DNA of 52,248 nucleotides from positions 1 to 52,248 of the forward strand of contig UQWV01000005.1 of the NCBI GenBank assembly GCA_900544845.1, in the 5' to 3' direction. This document shows positions 1 through 7,949 of this stretch, piece by piece; position 1 is the stretch's first letter, and each line of letters opens with the position of its first letter. The notes beneath the pieces were generated by a model that worked only from the letters and a program-made list of their open reading frames with translations, was not told the DNA's origin and made no database searches. Both the position numbers and the translations under genes were made by a program. The DNA comes from an uncultured Collinsella sp. (GTDB taxonomy: Bacteria > Actinomycetota > Coriobacteriia > Coriobacteriales > Coriobacteriaceae).

Positions 1-2
1 CC

Positions 3-218
3 GTCGATGCCGATCGCTGCATCGATTGCGGCCTCTGCGCCAAGCGCTGCCCCATGGCGGCAATTGAGATGCGTGACGGGCTTCCCGTCTGGGCAAAGCC
101 GGAGTGCGCCGCCTGTCTCCGTTGCCTGCACTGCTGTCCCAAGTTTGCCATCTCACGCGGTAAACGCACGGCTGCCCACGGTCAGTACAAGCATTCCAAG
201 CCCGGCGTGAGGATGTAA
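3..218 (+). CDS. EFR1-type ferredoxin, C-terminal part (5' end outside window)
   Basis: Only the last 71 codons are present. They carry two closely spaced 4Fe-4S ligand sets (CIDCGLCAKRCP near the start, CAACLRCLHCCP about 30 residues later), which is the 2x[4Fe-4S] bacterial ferredoxin fold. The downstream basic tail (ISRGKRT...GQYKHSKPGV) resembles the end of the EFR1 family, in which an N-terminal flavodoxin domain is fused to this ferredoxin domain; I cannot see the flavodoxin part, so EFR1 membership is inference. Expected role: cytoplasmic electron transfer in anaerobic metabolism. The gene ends 44 bp before a strong bidirectional hairpin. It could instead be a stand-alone ferredoxin or an electron-transfer subunit. 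Confidence 0.8.
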   Translation, partial: VDADRCIDCGLCAKRCPMAAIEMRDGLPVWAKPECAACLRCLHCCPKFAISRGKRTAAHGQYKHSKPGVRM

Positions 219-261
219 CGGCTGCGTGCCTGCTCTCTAAAAGCTCATGGTAAGAAACAAG

Positions 262-302
262 CCGCGCGAGGCCGTGTGTTTACGGTCTCGCGCGGTTGTT
301 GT
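262..302. terminator. bidirectional terminator hairpin
   Basis: A long GC-rich stem (262-274 with 283-295, loop around TGTGTTTA) is followed by a T-rich tract on both strands. It lies between the convergent ferredoxin gene and the methyltransferase gene, so it probably terminates both transcripts. Confidence 0.75.
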
Positions 303-1040
303 TTAGAGCTTCCTCAACACGATTGCGATGGTGTTGAGGTATTCAAGCGCGCCCGCTTCAACGGCGGCGCGGTCGCCCGCTGCGTACTCGTTATCGCAGG
401 CGAGCCAGTCTTCCCATGCCTCGTTGGTGCAGAGCATGGGCTGCATCGAGACGGTCTCGACGCCGGCGGTCGGCTCGATCATGGCGCGCCACCAGGCTAT
501 GTCGTGCATGTAGTCGAGCTGCTCAGGCGTCCAAGATTTGAGCAGGCAATCGGGCAGATTGTCGTGGCAGTCGCGGACCATGCCAGGGATGCTCCGGTAG
601 AGCATTCCACCTTGCTTTACGTAGGGGAGCAAGCGCCCGCCCAGATAATGCGGGTCACGCCCATAGTAGTTGTACGAGTCGATGCTCACGACCGCATCAA
701 AAAAGTCATGCTCAAATGGCAGCCCCTGAGAGGCATCCGCTTTAACAGGATGAATGGTGTTGCGGGGAATACCGAGTGAATCGAAGAACGCGCGGTTCTC
801 CTCGGGGTCGCTCCACAGATCGACGGCGTAGGTGTCAAACCCGTATTCGCGGGCAAGCAGGGCGCTGGTGATACCGGTGCCCGACCCAAGGTCGCAGACG
901 CGGGCGCCGCGGGGGATACGTGCGCCGCGAAGCAGCTCTTCGCAGAGCTTGAGGGGATTCGGCCCCATAATTTTAGAGCGTACGAGTGTCGCGTCGAAGC
1001 TGGTGGCTTTCGGGAAGGATTGAGATTCCTGGGATTGCAT
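303..1040 (-). CDS. class I SAM-dependent methyltransferase
   Basis: A 245-residue protein with the Rossmann-fold SAM-binding motif I (VCDLGSGTG, about residues 47-55), an acidic motif II residue at the end of strand beta-2 (YAVDLW) and a motif IV-like segment (FDAVVSIDSYNYYG). This places it among small-molecule methyltransferases of the Methyltransf_11/25 type acting in the cytoplasm. The substrate cannot be read from sequence. The ATG at 1040 is preceded by AGGAAAG at a suitable distance. It is a single-gene unit converging on the ferredoxin gene; a possible promoter with a flanking inverted repeat lies at about 1204-1233. Confidence 0.85.
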   Translation of the reverse strand: MQSQESQSFPKATSFDATLVRSKIMGPNPLKLCEELLRGARIPRGARVCDLGSGTGITSALLAREYGFDTYAVDLWSDPEENRAFFDSLGIPRNTIHPVKADASQGLPFEHDFFDAVVSIDSYNYYGRDPHYLGGRLLPYVKQGGMLYRSIPGMVRDCHDNLPDCLLKSWTPEQLDYMHDIAWWRAMIEPTAGVETVSMQPMLCTNEAWEDWLACDNEYAAGDRAAVEAGALEYLNTIAIVLRKL

Positions 1041-1203
1041 TGTTCTTTCCTATCAGGTGCAAATTGGCAGATGACGGAGGCGGAACGGCGCAACAAACCA
1101 CGGCCGTTGGACGGCCGTCTTCATGGTTCTATGCGATTGACCGTTCCCTAAAGAACAATGACCAAAAAGACATCCCCTTGGATGATCGAGATTGGGCCAA
1201 GGC

Positions 1204-1233
1204 CCGTGACGTCTCTATTGTAGGACGTTACGG
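1204..1233 (-). promoter_or_regulatory. candidate promoter -10 inside an inverted repeat
   Basis: On the minus strand a TACAAT hexamer (1222-1217) is framed by the inverted repeat CGTGACGTC/GACGTTACG (one mismatch). This fits a -10 box overlapped by an operator for the methyltransferase gene about 180 bp downstream. No convincing -35 is visible, so this is tentative. The rest of 1041-1318 shows nothing else I can interpret. Confidence 0.3.
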
Positions 1234-1318
1234 GCTGGCGGGGGATATGCCATTTGTCATGTATTGGCGGACAGTCGATTATGGCCACGGGCGTGCCGAG
1301 ACTCGCGTTCCCTGCGCC

Positions 1319-2194
1319 TTACTTCCATATTGCGAGTGCGGCGGTGCCCAAAACGATGAGGGCAAGGCCAATGCCGCTGCGGCGCGAGAGTTTTTCGTTG
1401 AAGGTCAGGCGCGCGAACAATACCGAAACAAGGATCGAGAGCTTGTCGATCTGTACCACGACGCTTACCTGCCCGGCGGCAATGGCGTAGTAGTAGAACA
1501 GCCATGACGCGCCGGTTGCAATGCCCGATGCTGCGAGAAACGCGAGTTCATGTCGGTCGACGCACGCGACCTGCTCCAGTTTTCCCTTGGCCGCCACAAT
1601 CGCCCACGCCATGGCGAGTACCACACAGGTGCGGATCGCCGTTGCCAGATTGGACTCGACGCCCTCGATGCCAACCTTGGCAAGGATGGATGTGAGCGCC
1701 GCGAAAACGGCGGCGCCGATGGCGTAAACGAGCCAAGTCAGGTCTTGCTTCTGGCCCACGCCGGCTGACTGTCTCTTCTCAATCATCAGGAATGTGCCGA
1801 GGGTGATTGCGGCCGTCCCGATAAGCTTTACGGCAAGATTGCTTGTCTCGCCAAAGAGAACAATGGCGGTAAGCGCGGCGAGTACGGTGCTCATCTTGTC
1901 GACGGGTACGACTTTGTTGACGTTCCCGATGCTGAGCGCCTTGAAATAACAGATCCACGAGGCGCCGGCGGCAAGTCCCGAGAGAACGAGGAACAGCCAG
2001 GACTTGGGCGCGATGCTGCCAATGGTTCCGACGGATCCGGAAACACCTGCCATTGCCCAGGCAAATATGAGCACCATGCAGGTGCGGATGGCAGTCGCGA
2101 TGTCGGAGTCGGTATGTTTGATGCCACATTTGGCCAAAATAGATGTGATGCCGGCAAAGAATGCCGATGCAAACGCTGCAACAACCCACGACAC
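1319..2194 (-). CDS. EamA/DMT-family transporter
   Basis: A 291-residue, very hydrophobic protein built as two homologous halves of about 140 residues. Each half starts with the same pattern (FxAGxTSILAK and FAALTSILAK, then ATAIRTCxVL), the internal duplication typical of EamA domains in the drug/metabolite transporter superfamily with ten membrane helices. It probably exports or takes up a small metabolite across the cytoplasmic membrane; the substrate is unknown. The start is a GTG at 2194 with GAGGAGG about ten bases upstream. It stands between the methyltransferase and the ABC operon on the same strand, with 68 bp separating it from the ABC permease. Confidence 0.88.
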   Translation of the reverse strand: MSWVVAAFASAFFAGITSILAKCGIKHTDSDIATAIRTCMVLIFAWAMAGVSGSVGTIGSIAPKSWLFLVLSGLAAGASWICYFKALSIGNVNKVVPVDKMSTVLAALTAIVLFGETSNLAVKLIGTAAITLGTFLMIEKRQSAGVGQKQDLTWLVYAIGAAVFAALTSILAKVGIEGVESNLATAIRTCVVLAMAWAIVAAKGKLEQVACVDRHELAFLAASGIATGASWLFYYYAIAAGQVSVVVQIDKLSILVSVLFARLTFNEKLSRRSGIGLALIVLGTAALAIWK

Positions 2195-2262
2195 GGGTGC
2201 GGTGCCTCCTCAAGAACGACTACGCCAGGTCTACGGTGCTCGTCCGATGATACCGCTTGCGG

Positions 2263-2961
2263 CTACAAGTCGCGTGCTCGATAGATCTTGGTGCTGACGG
2301 TGCAGCTGATTGCAAATAGCACGAACGCCAGGACGGCAATGCCGGCGCACAGACATCCGATGACGGCGGGGTCGGGATTTGCTCCGGCAAATGACATAAG
2401 CCAGATGCTAATGGGGTTGGAGGAGCTCAGTATTGCCATAGTGCCGCAGCCAAGTAGGGCAAACAGGCCGACGGATAGGCGCAGTGCCTCCATGTGTCCA
2501 AATCGGAAGAACAGCGGCTGTGCCAAGAATACCATCATGAGGGAGATGAGCATTGATGCCGCCGAGGCGGTTGCGATTCCAAAGATCGTCTGTCCCGTCG
2601 AAGGAATGCCCGCGCTGTTGAAGAGCGGGATGGAGGCGATGCTCAAAAGCGTGGCTGCACATGCCATGACGACCGAGAAGACAACGATGCACAGGTAGCG
2701 TGCGCAAATAATGTCTTTACGCGAGAGAGACAGCGTTGCGCGATAGCGCTCCCAACCGTTTTGATTGTCGAAGCCGGCCAGCGAGCTCATGACCATGATG
2801 GGTGACATGGCACTGACCGCGCAGGCGCCAGCGCTCATGCCGGAATCGCCGTCCGATGCGTTGGCAAGGGTCAGCACGACGAATATGAACAGGCCGACGC
2901 CCGCGATGCTCGGGACGAGCGTGCGAACGATAGCGAGCTCGGACATAAAGGCGCGTTTCAT
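2263..2961 (-). CDS. ABC-2 type transporter permease
   Basis: A 232-residue integral membrane protein with about six hydrophobic segments and no soluble domain, the size and layout of ABC-2 permeases. Its start overlaps the stop of the ATPase gene by 4 bp (2958-2961), so the two are translationally coupled and very probably form one exporter. With the GntR regulator upstream this matches Bacillus ytr/YtrA-type operons, which respond to cell-envelope stress; that functional parallel is inference. The start ATG is followed by KRAFMSELAIVR, leading straight into the first membrane helix. Confidence 0.85.
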   Translation of the reverse strand: MKRAFMSELAIVRTLVPSIAGVGLFIFVVLTLANASDGDSGMSAGACAVSAMSPIMVMSSLAGFDNQNGWERYRATLSLSRKDIICARYLCIVVFSVVMACAATLLSIASIPLFNSAGIPSTGQTIFGIATASAASMLISLMMVFLAQPLFFRFGHMEALRLSVGLFALLGCGTMAILSSSNPISIWLMSFAGANPDPAVIGCLCAGIAVLAFVLFAISCTVSTKIYRARDL

Positions 2962-3839
2962 TTCGAAGCCCCTTTCAGCATGAGGCGCAGATAGTCGTCA
3001 ATGGTTGCCCGATCGCAGGGAATCTCGGGGAAGGCCTCGAGCGTTTCGCGACGGTTGGGCACGAGCACGTCCACGCTATAGGCGTGGTGGGCGGCACGGG
3101 CACCTTCGACGCAAGCCATAAGCTCGGCGGCCTGTGCTTGGGTGCAGTGGGCGATGCCGGCGCGGTCGGTAATGTCCTCGCGCGGCAGATCAAACACAAT
3201 CGAACCGTTATCGATGCAGATGATGCGGTCGGCGGCACGATCGAGGTCGGACGTAATGTGGCTCGAGAGCAGCACGCTGTGCTGGCCGTCGGCGACAAAG
3301 GCAAGCAGCTCATCGAGCAGCTCCTCGCGTGCCATGGGATCGAGGCCCGCGGTGGCTTCGTCCAAAACGAGCAGCTTGGCATTGTGGCTGAGTGCACAGG
3401 CAAGCTGCAGTTTCATGCCCATGCCGCGGGAGAGGTCCTTGACCTTTGTCTTGGGATCGAGGCCAAATCGGTTGATGAATCCGGCGAACGTTTCGCGGTC
3501 CCATGTGGGGTACGTCGGGCCTACGAGCGACTCGATCTGGCCCACCCTGAGCGTGGAGGGGAAGGGGCACGTGTCCAGGACAAGACCGACGCGGGAGCGT
3601 AGATGGCGTTGCGACTCATCGGGCGCGTCGGCGCCACAGCGCTGCCCAAACAGGTGCACTTCGCCGGCATCGAGCTTTATAAGCCCGAGAGCAGCTCGAA
3701 TCGTCGTTGTTTTGCCGGCACCGTTGGCACCCACAAAGCCGACGATCTGGCCAGGCTCCACGGCAAGCGTGACGTCGCGCAGCGAAAAACGGTCACTCAC
3801 ATGGCGTGAGATGCCTTTGAGTTCTAAAAGGTTTTGCAT
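2958..3839 (-). CDS. ABC transporter ATP-binding protein
   Basis: A 293-residue nucleotide-binding subunit. Walker A is GANGAGKTT (near residue 38), the signature region reads DLSRGMGMKLQLA (LSRG instead of LSGG), Walker B is LLVLDEATAGLDP and the H-loop is SSHI. This is the single-NBD type that pairs with ABC-2 permeases. The last about 60 residues are a variable C-terminal extension. It lies 23 bp after the GntR regulator gene and overlaps the permease gene by 4 bp, so the three genes form an operon. ATP hydrolysis by this subunit would drive export by the partner permease. Confidence 0.92.
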   Translation of the reverse strand: MQNLLELKGISRHVSDRFSLRDVTLAVEPGQIVGFVGANGAGKTTTIRAALGLIKLDAGEVHLFGQRCGADAPDESQRHLRSRVGLVLDTCPFPSTLRVGQIESLVGPTYPTWDRETFAGFINRFGLDPKTKVKDLSRGMGMKLQLACALSHNAKLLVLDEATAGLDPMAREELLDELLAFVADGQHSVLLSSHITSDLDRAADRIICIDNGSIVFDLPREDITDRAGIAHCTQAQAAELMACVEGARAAHHAYSVDVLVPNRRETLEAFPEIPCDRATIDDYLRLMLKGASK

Positions 3840-3862
3840 GGTATAGCCTTTCTTGCAGATGG

Positions 3863-4243
3863 CTACTGCATGGTTTCGGGGGCTACCAGGTCGAGCATCT
3901 CGTGCAGCTTGTCGCGCGTGACGCCCAGGGCCTCGGCTTGGCTTGCCGCTTTCGCGAGCAGCTCTTCGATATGGCAGAGCTGGTTTTCACGCAAGAGCTC
4001 TTGGTTGCCGTCGGCGACAAAACAGCCCTTGCCTTGCACGGTGCAGATAAACCCGAGCTGCTCCAGGTCGGCGTAGGCGCGCTTGGTGGTGATGACGCTC
4101 ACGCCAAGATCGCTCGCGAGTGCACGGATGCTGGGGAGTTTGGCTCCCGCAGCGAGCGTGCCCGATAGAATCTGAGCTTTGACTTGCGAGGCTATTTGCT
4201 CGTAGATGGGCTTGTCGCTCGAATTGGATAGGATAATGTCCAC
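3863..4243 (-). CDS. GntR-family (YtrA subfamily) transcriptional regulator
   Basis: A 126-residue protein with an N-terminal GntR winged helix (PIYEQIASQVKAQILSG, LPSIRALASDLGVS, AYADLEQLGF, then the wing with GKGCFV) and only about 50 residues after it. That short helical tail is diagnostic of the YtrA subfamily, which lacks a large effector domain and usually represses a downstream ABC transporter operon. It is the first gene of such an operon here. A near-palindromic AT-rich inverted repeat 28-62 bp upstream of its start is the likely autoregulatory operator. Confidence 0.9.
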   Translation of the reverse strand: MDIILSNSSDKPIYEQIASQVKAQILSGTLAAGAKLPSIRALASDLGVSVITTKRAYADLEQLGFICTVQGKGCFVADGNQELLRENQLCHIEELLAKAASQAEALGVTRDKLHEMLDLVAPETMQ

Positions 4244-4270
4244 AGCGGCTCCTTAGCTGATGGGCTACAC

Positions 4271-4305
4271 GTGTATATAACCGGTAAGCACAGTATATAT
4301 ACACT
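4271..4305 (-). promoter_or_regulatory. candidate operator of the GntR/ABC operon
   Basis: The perfect inverted repeat GTGTATATA (4271-4279) / TATATACAC (4296-4304) lies just upstream of the regulator gene, in a strikingly AT-rich patch of an otherwise GC-rich sequence. YtrA-type regulators bind spaced inverted repeats ending in GTGTA/TACAC, so this is the obvious binding site and probably overlaps the promoter. Confidence 0.6.
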
Positions 4306-4354
4306 ATGCACAGCTATGCAAGAGGTAAATAGGGATTGTCCGCTCGTTCATTCA

Positions 4355-4571
4355 TCTCAATCTGTAACATCTGGAACCGGTTTGGACGGCTACCTGTTAC
4401 AGATTGAGATTTTGCTGGCGGACCCCATTTGGTTGTCTCAATCTGTAACAACTGGAGAAGTTTTTGGCTGCTAGATGTTACAGATCGAGATCTTTCTGGG
4501 ACGCCCACCTGTTTGTCTTAATCTGTAACAGGTAGAGGTTCAAAAACCGCTCCAGATGTTACAGATCGAGA
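4355..4571. repeat. three inverted-repeat units at 80-81 bp period
   Basis: Three units, each a TCTCAATCTGTAACA-type arm facing its complement across 25-26 bp: 4355-4369/4395-4409, 4436-4450/4476-4490 and 4516-4530/4557-4571. The first unit is a perfect 15-bp inverted repeat; the others differ by one to three bases. Sequence between arms and between units is unrelated, so only the arms are conserved. The array fills most of the gene-free stretch 4306-4663 between the GntR promoter and prfC. No spacer-repeat regularity of a CRISPR array is present. Function unknown. Confidence 0.85.
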
Positions 4572-4716
4572 CAAACTGCTGCGGAGCGCCGCCGCCGACC
4601 GGCAGTCAAAGCCTCGACTGATGAATTTGTCCTGATAGGTGCCCTGTCGCAGCATTTCGCGGCTACAATAGTCGCGTTACAACGACGTAATGCACTCAAT
4701 GCAAGAAAGGATCCGC

Positions 4717-6330
4717 ATGGCAAGCCTGTCGGATGAAATCTCGTCGCGCCGCACATTCGCGATCATCAGCCACCCGGACGCCGGTAAGACCACACTTACC
4801 GAGAAGCTGCTGCTCTATACCGGCAGCATCCAGACTGCCGGCTCGGTCAAGGGCAAGAGCTCGGCCAAGCATGCCGTCTCGGACTGGATGGACATCGAGA
4901 AGGAGCGCGGTATTTCCGTTACTTCCTCGGTGCTGCAGTTCACCTACAACGGCGCCTGCGTCAACATCCTCGATACCCCCGGCCACCAGGACTTCTCGGA
5001 GGATACCTACCGTACCCTTATGGCCGCCGACGCTGCTGTTATGGTCATCGACGGCGCCAAGGGCGTCGAGGCCCAGACCAAAAAGCTCTTTAAGGTCTGT
5101 ACGCTGCGCCACATTCCCATCTTCACCTTTGTGAACAAGCTCGACCACGAGGCTCGCGATCCGTTTGAGCTCATGGAAGAGATCGAGAACGTCCTGGGCA
5201 TCAATACGTATCCCATGAACTGGCCGATCGGCAGCGGCCGCAACTTCCGCGGCGTGTTCGATCGTCAGACCCGTCGCGTCATTGCCTTCGAGGGCGACGG
5301 CCACGCCAACGCCACCAAGAAGGTCGCCGAGGTCGAGGCCGAGCTGGGCGACCCTGCCATGGATGAGCTCATCGGCGAGGAGAACCATAAGAACCTGATG
5401 GACGACATCGAGCTGCTCGATGGCGCTGGCGACGAGCTCGACTTGGATGCTGTGGCCTGCGGCAAGCTGAGCCCGGCGTTCTTTGGCTCGGCGCTCACCA
5501 ACTTTGGCGTGGAGCCCTTCCTCAAGGAGTTCCTGCGTCTGGCCCCGACGCCGCGCGCCTATACCGATACGCTCACCAGCGAGCCGGTCGATCCCTGCCG
5601 CGACGACTTTAGCGGCTTTGTGTTTAAGATCCAGGCCAACATGGACAAGAACCACCGCGACCGCATCGCCTTTGTGCGCATTTGCTCGGGCAAGTTCGAG
5701 CGCGGCATGGACGCCTTCCACGTGCAGGGCAACCGCAAGCTTAAGCTTGCTACTGGCACCTCGATGATGGCCGATGACCGTGCGATTGTTGACGAGGCGT
5801 ACGCGGGCGATATCGTGGGCCTGTTCGATCCGGGTATCTTTAGCATCGGCGACACTGTGTGCTCTGGCAAGCGCCACGTGCAGTATCCGCAGATCCCGAC
5901 GTTTGCCCCCGAGATGTTCGCTCGCATTACGCAGGTCGACACGCTCAAGCGCAAGCAGTTCGTCAAGGGCATGGAGGAGCTTGCCCAAGAGGGTGCTATC
6001 CAGATCTTCCGCGAACTGGGTGCCGGCATGGAAAGCGTCATCGTGGGCGTGGTCGGCGTGCTGCAGTTTGAGGTGCTCGAGCGCCGCCTCAAGGCCGAAT
6101 ACCGTGTTGAGGTTCGTCGCCAGCCGTTGCCCTATACCGATATCCGCTGGATCCAGAACGACCCCGACACTATTGATATCCCGGGCCTTTCGCTCACGCG
6201 CGACACCCTGCGTGTCGAGGACATGCGCGGCGGTAAGCTGCTGCTGTTCACGAGCCCGTGGAACGTGGATTGGGCAACCGACCACAACCCCGACCTTATC
6301 CTGTCGGAGTTTGGCAACGTAGCGTTTTAA
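4717..6330 (+). CDS. prfC: peptide chain release factor 3
   Basis: A 537-residue translational GTPase. G1 is SHPDAGKTTLTE, G3 is DTPGHQDFSEDTYRTL and G4 is NKLD; the family-typical start (SDEISSRRTFAIISHPDAGKTT) and the C-terminal domain (VVGVLQFEVLERRLKAEY) are those of RF3, and the length matches the usual 525-540. RF3 uses GTP to recycle RF1/RF2 from the ribosome after termination. I chose the ATG at 4717 because AAGAAAGG sits seven bases upstream; an in-frame ATG at 4690 lacks such a site. A TACAAT hexamer at 4664-4669 may be the -10. It is a single gene followed by 156 bp before the VUT transporter. Confidence 0.95.
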   Translation: MASLSDEISSRRTFAIISHPDAGKTTLTEKLLLYTGSIQTAGSVKGKSSAKHAVSDWMDIEKERGISVTSSVLQFTYNGACVNILDTPGHQDFSEDTYRTLMAADAAVMVIDGAKGVEAQTKKLFKVCTLRHIPIFTFVNKLDHEARDPFELMEEIENVLGINTYPMNWPIGSGRNFRGVFDRQTRRVIAFEGDGHANATKKVAEVEAELGDPAMDELIGEENHKNLMDDIELLDGAGDELDLDAVACGKLSPAFFGSALTNFGVEPFLKEFLRLAPTPRAYTDTLTSEPVDPCRDDFSGFVFKIQANMDKNHRDRIAFVRICSGKFERGMDAFHVQGNRKLKLATGTSMMADDRAIVDEAYAGDIVGLFDPGIFSIGDTVCSGKRHVQYPQIPTFAPEMFARITQVDTLKRKQFVKGMEELAQEGAIQIFRELGAGMESVIVGVVGVLQFEVLERRLKAEYRVEVRRQPLPYTDIRWIQNDPDTIDIPGLSLTRDTLRVEDMRGGKLLLFTSPWNVDWATDHNPDLILSEFGNVAF

Positions 6331-6372
6331 CGCATCGGCGCGGTGGCCCTGCGGGGCTGCCGCGCCGATTGC

Positions 6373-6401
6373 TTGCCTGATGCCGCGCGAGCGGCTATCA
6401 T
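6373..6401 (+). promoter_or_regulatory. sigma-70-type promoter for the VUT transporter
   Basis: TTGCCT (6373-6378), a 17-bp spacer and TATCAT (6396-6401) form a good housekeeping promoter. Transcription would start near 6408, leaving a leader of about 80 nt before the transporter start. Confidence 0.55.
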
Positions 6402-6430
6402 ACCCACCGTCGTCTCAAGACCGGGGCGTC

Positions 6431-6480
6431 CGAGCAGTTCGGGTCCGATATCCTGCTCGTTAAACCTAAAACCAAAGGAG
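6431..6480 (+). promoter_or_regulatory. possible preQ1-I-like riboswitch overlapping the ribosome binding site
   Basis: A 7-bp stem (6431-6437 CGAGCAG with 6453-6459 CTGCTCG) closes a 15-nt loop starting TTC. It is followed by an A-rich tail (TTAAACCTAAAACCAA) running into AAAGGAG. Hairpin, pyrimidine-start loop and A-rich tail reaching the SD are the layout of class I preQ1 riboswitches, and a loop GGGT could pair with a tail ACC to form the pseudoknot. The gene behind it is a queuosine-precursor-type transporter. The conserved C-rich 3' loop segment of the known class is not a clear match, so this is a candidate only. Confidence 0.35.
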
Positions 6481-6486
6481 TACACA

Positions 6487-7209
6487 ATGATCAAGAAGGT
6501 CATGGAGGACTACAAGGTCCTGTTGCGGAGCATTCCCGCGGCAACGGTTTCGCTGTTTTTCGTGAGCGTCATCATGATGAACCTGCTGGCCAACAAAGAG
6601 CTCATCAGCCTGCCGTATCTGGCACTCGATTGCGGCTTTGTGGTGAGCTGGGTTTCGTTTTTGTGCCAGGACATGATCTGCAAGCGCTTTGGCGCCAAGG
6701 CATCCATTAAAATCTCTATCCTCGCGCTGCTGGTCAACCTGGCCGTGAGCCTGTGCTTTTGGGCATGCTCGCTCACGCCCGGTATGTGGGGCGCCTACTA
6801 CGACACCGGCATGATCGAGGTCAACACCGCCCTTAACGCCACCATCGGCGGCACCTGGTACGTGGTGCTGGGCTCTTCGCTGGCAATGCTCGTTTCTGCC
6901 GTGGTTAACTCCACGCTCAACCAGTCGCTCGGCCGTATGCTCAAAAAGAATAACTTTGCGAGCTTTGCCTTCCGCTCCTATGTGTCTACGGGTGTTGGCC
7001 AGTTTATCGACAACCTGGTCTTTGCCATTGTGGTAAGCCACACGTTCTTTGGTTGGACCTGGGTGCAGGTCCTTATGTGCTCGCTGACGGGCGCTGTTGC
7101 CGAGCTGCTGTGCGAGGTCTTCCTGAGCCCCGTGGGCTACAAGGTCGTGCGCGGCTGGGAGCGCGAGAATGTGGGCTCCGAGTACCTCGAGCGCCACGCA
7201 ACCGCCTAA
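6487..7209 (+). CDS. VUT/YhhQ-family transporter (probable queuosine precursor uptake)
   Basis: A 240-residue membrane protein with about six hydrophobic helices. It has the family hallmarks: an early asparagine-rich helix (MMNLLANKE), a short loop with a DMICKRFG-like segment, and late helices with GQFIDNLVFAIV. Characterised VUT members (YhhQ) import queuine or preQ0/preQ1; the substrate here is inferred. The start at 6487 is chosen over a far upstream in-frame ATG because AAAGGAG lies six bases before it and a promoter and leader fit this start. The SDR gene follows after 9 bp, so the two are probably co-transcribed. Confidence 0.8.
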   Translation: MIKKVMEDYKVLLRSIPAATVSLFFVSVIMMNLLANKELISLPYLALDCGFVVSWVSFLCQDMICKRFGAKASIKISILALLVNLAVSLCFWACSLTPGMWGAYYDTGMIEVNTALNATIGGTWYVVLGSSLAMLVSAVVNSTLNQSLGRMLKKNNFASFAFRSYVSTGVGQFIDNLVFAIVVSHTFFGWTWVQVLMCSLTGAVAELLCEVFLSPVGYKVVRGWERENVGSEYLERHATA

Positions 7210-7218
7210 GGAGCAAGT

Positions 7219-7899
7219 ATGCGGGTTTTGATCACGGGCGCTTCGGGCGGTATCGGAGCCGCATGCGTGCAGCGCTTTTTGGACGAGGGCCACGAGGTTG
7301 TGGGCTTTGATCTGCTGCCGGCGGCGGTCGAACACGAGCGCTACCGCCATCTGATCGTTGATGTCCGCGAGCCGGGCACGTTTCCAGGCGACCTTGAACC
7401 CCAGGTGATCGTGAACGTTGCCGGTACGCAGGATTCGGCCGACGACATCGCCGCCAACCTGTATGGCACCATCAACGTGACCGAGCGCTACGCCTTTGTG
7501 GGGGAGGGGCTTGCCGCCAAGCCGGCGCCGGCTATCAAATCCGTGGTCAATGTGGGGTCGGCGAGCGGGCATACGGGATCGGAGTTTCCCGACTATGCCG
7601 CCAGCAAGGGCGGCGTTATCGCCTACACCAAGAACCTTGCAAACCGTCTGGCGCCGCAGGCTATCGCCAACAGTGTGGACCCGGGTGGCGTTATCACGCC
7701 GCTCAACCGTTGCGTGATGGAAGACGAACACCTGTGGAACCAGATTATGGAGCTCACGCCGCTTAAGCGCTGGGCCACTGCCCAAGAGATCGCCGAGTGG
7801 ATCTACTTTGTGGGCGTGACCAACCGGTTTATGACCGGGCAGAGTCTGCTGATCGATGGCGGCGAGGCCGGCCGCACACAATTTATTTGGCCCGAATAG
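7219..7899 (+). CDS. short-chain dehydrogenase/reductase (SDR)
   Basis: A 226-residue classical SDR: the NAD(P)-binding TGASGGIG at residues 7-14, NVAG in strand 4, and the catalytic Ser with YAASK (Tyr-x-x-x-Lys). The C-terminal part (SLLIDGGEAGR) matches the usual LxVDGG ending of FabG-like enzymes. Substrate is unknown. It begins 9 bp after the VUT transporter with GGAGCAAGT upstream, so it is probably in the same transcript. A strong terminator follows directly after its stop. Confidence 0.88.
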   Translation: MRVLITGASGGIGAACVQRFLDEGHEVVGFDLLPAAVEHERYRHLIVDVREPGTFPGDLEPQVIVNVAGTQDSADDIAANLYGTINVTERYAFVGEGLAAKPAPAIKSVVNVGSASGHTGSEFPDYAASKGGVIAYTKNLANRLAPQAIANSVDPGGVITPLNRCVMEDEHLWNQIMELTPLKRWATAQEIAEWIYFVGVTNRFMTGQSLLIDGGEAGRTQFIWPE

Positions 7900-7900
7900 G

Positions 7901-7937
7901 AAACGCGCCCGATGGAAAGCCGTCGGGCGCGTTTTTG
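7901..7937. terminator. rho-independent terminator
   Basis: A 12-bp stem (AAACGCGCCCGA at 7901-7912 with TCGGGCGCGTTT) with a 10-nt loop ends in a T-run on the plus strand. It closes the VUT-SDR transcript, and on the minus strand may also serve ung, which converges from the right. Confidence 0.8.
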
Positions 7938-7949
7938 ATGTATCGATTG

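Noticed and set aside
4355..4571. CRISPR array
   Set aside because: Only three units, each an inverted pair of arms with unlike spacings (25 and 26 bp) and no cas genes or leader.
4696..6285. Long open frame on the minus strand opposite prfC
   Set aside because: Its composition mirrors the GC-rich third-codon pattern of prfC and it has no recognisable domain, so it is a shadow.
6343..6486. Longer N-terminus of the VUT transporter
   Set aside because: The region carries a promoter, a leader hairpin and an SD directly before 6487, so it is not coding.
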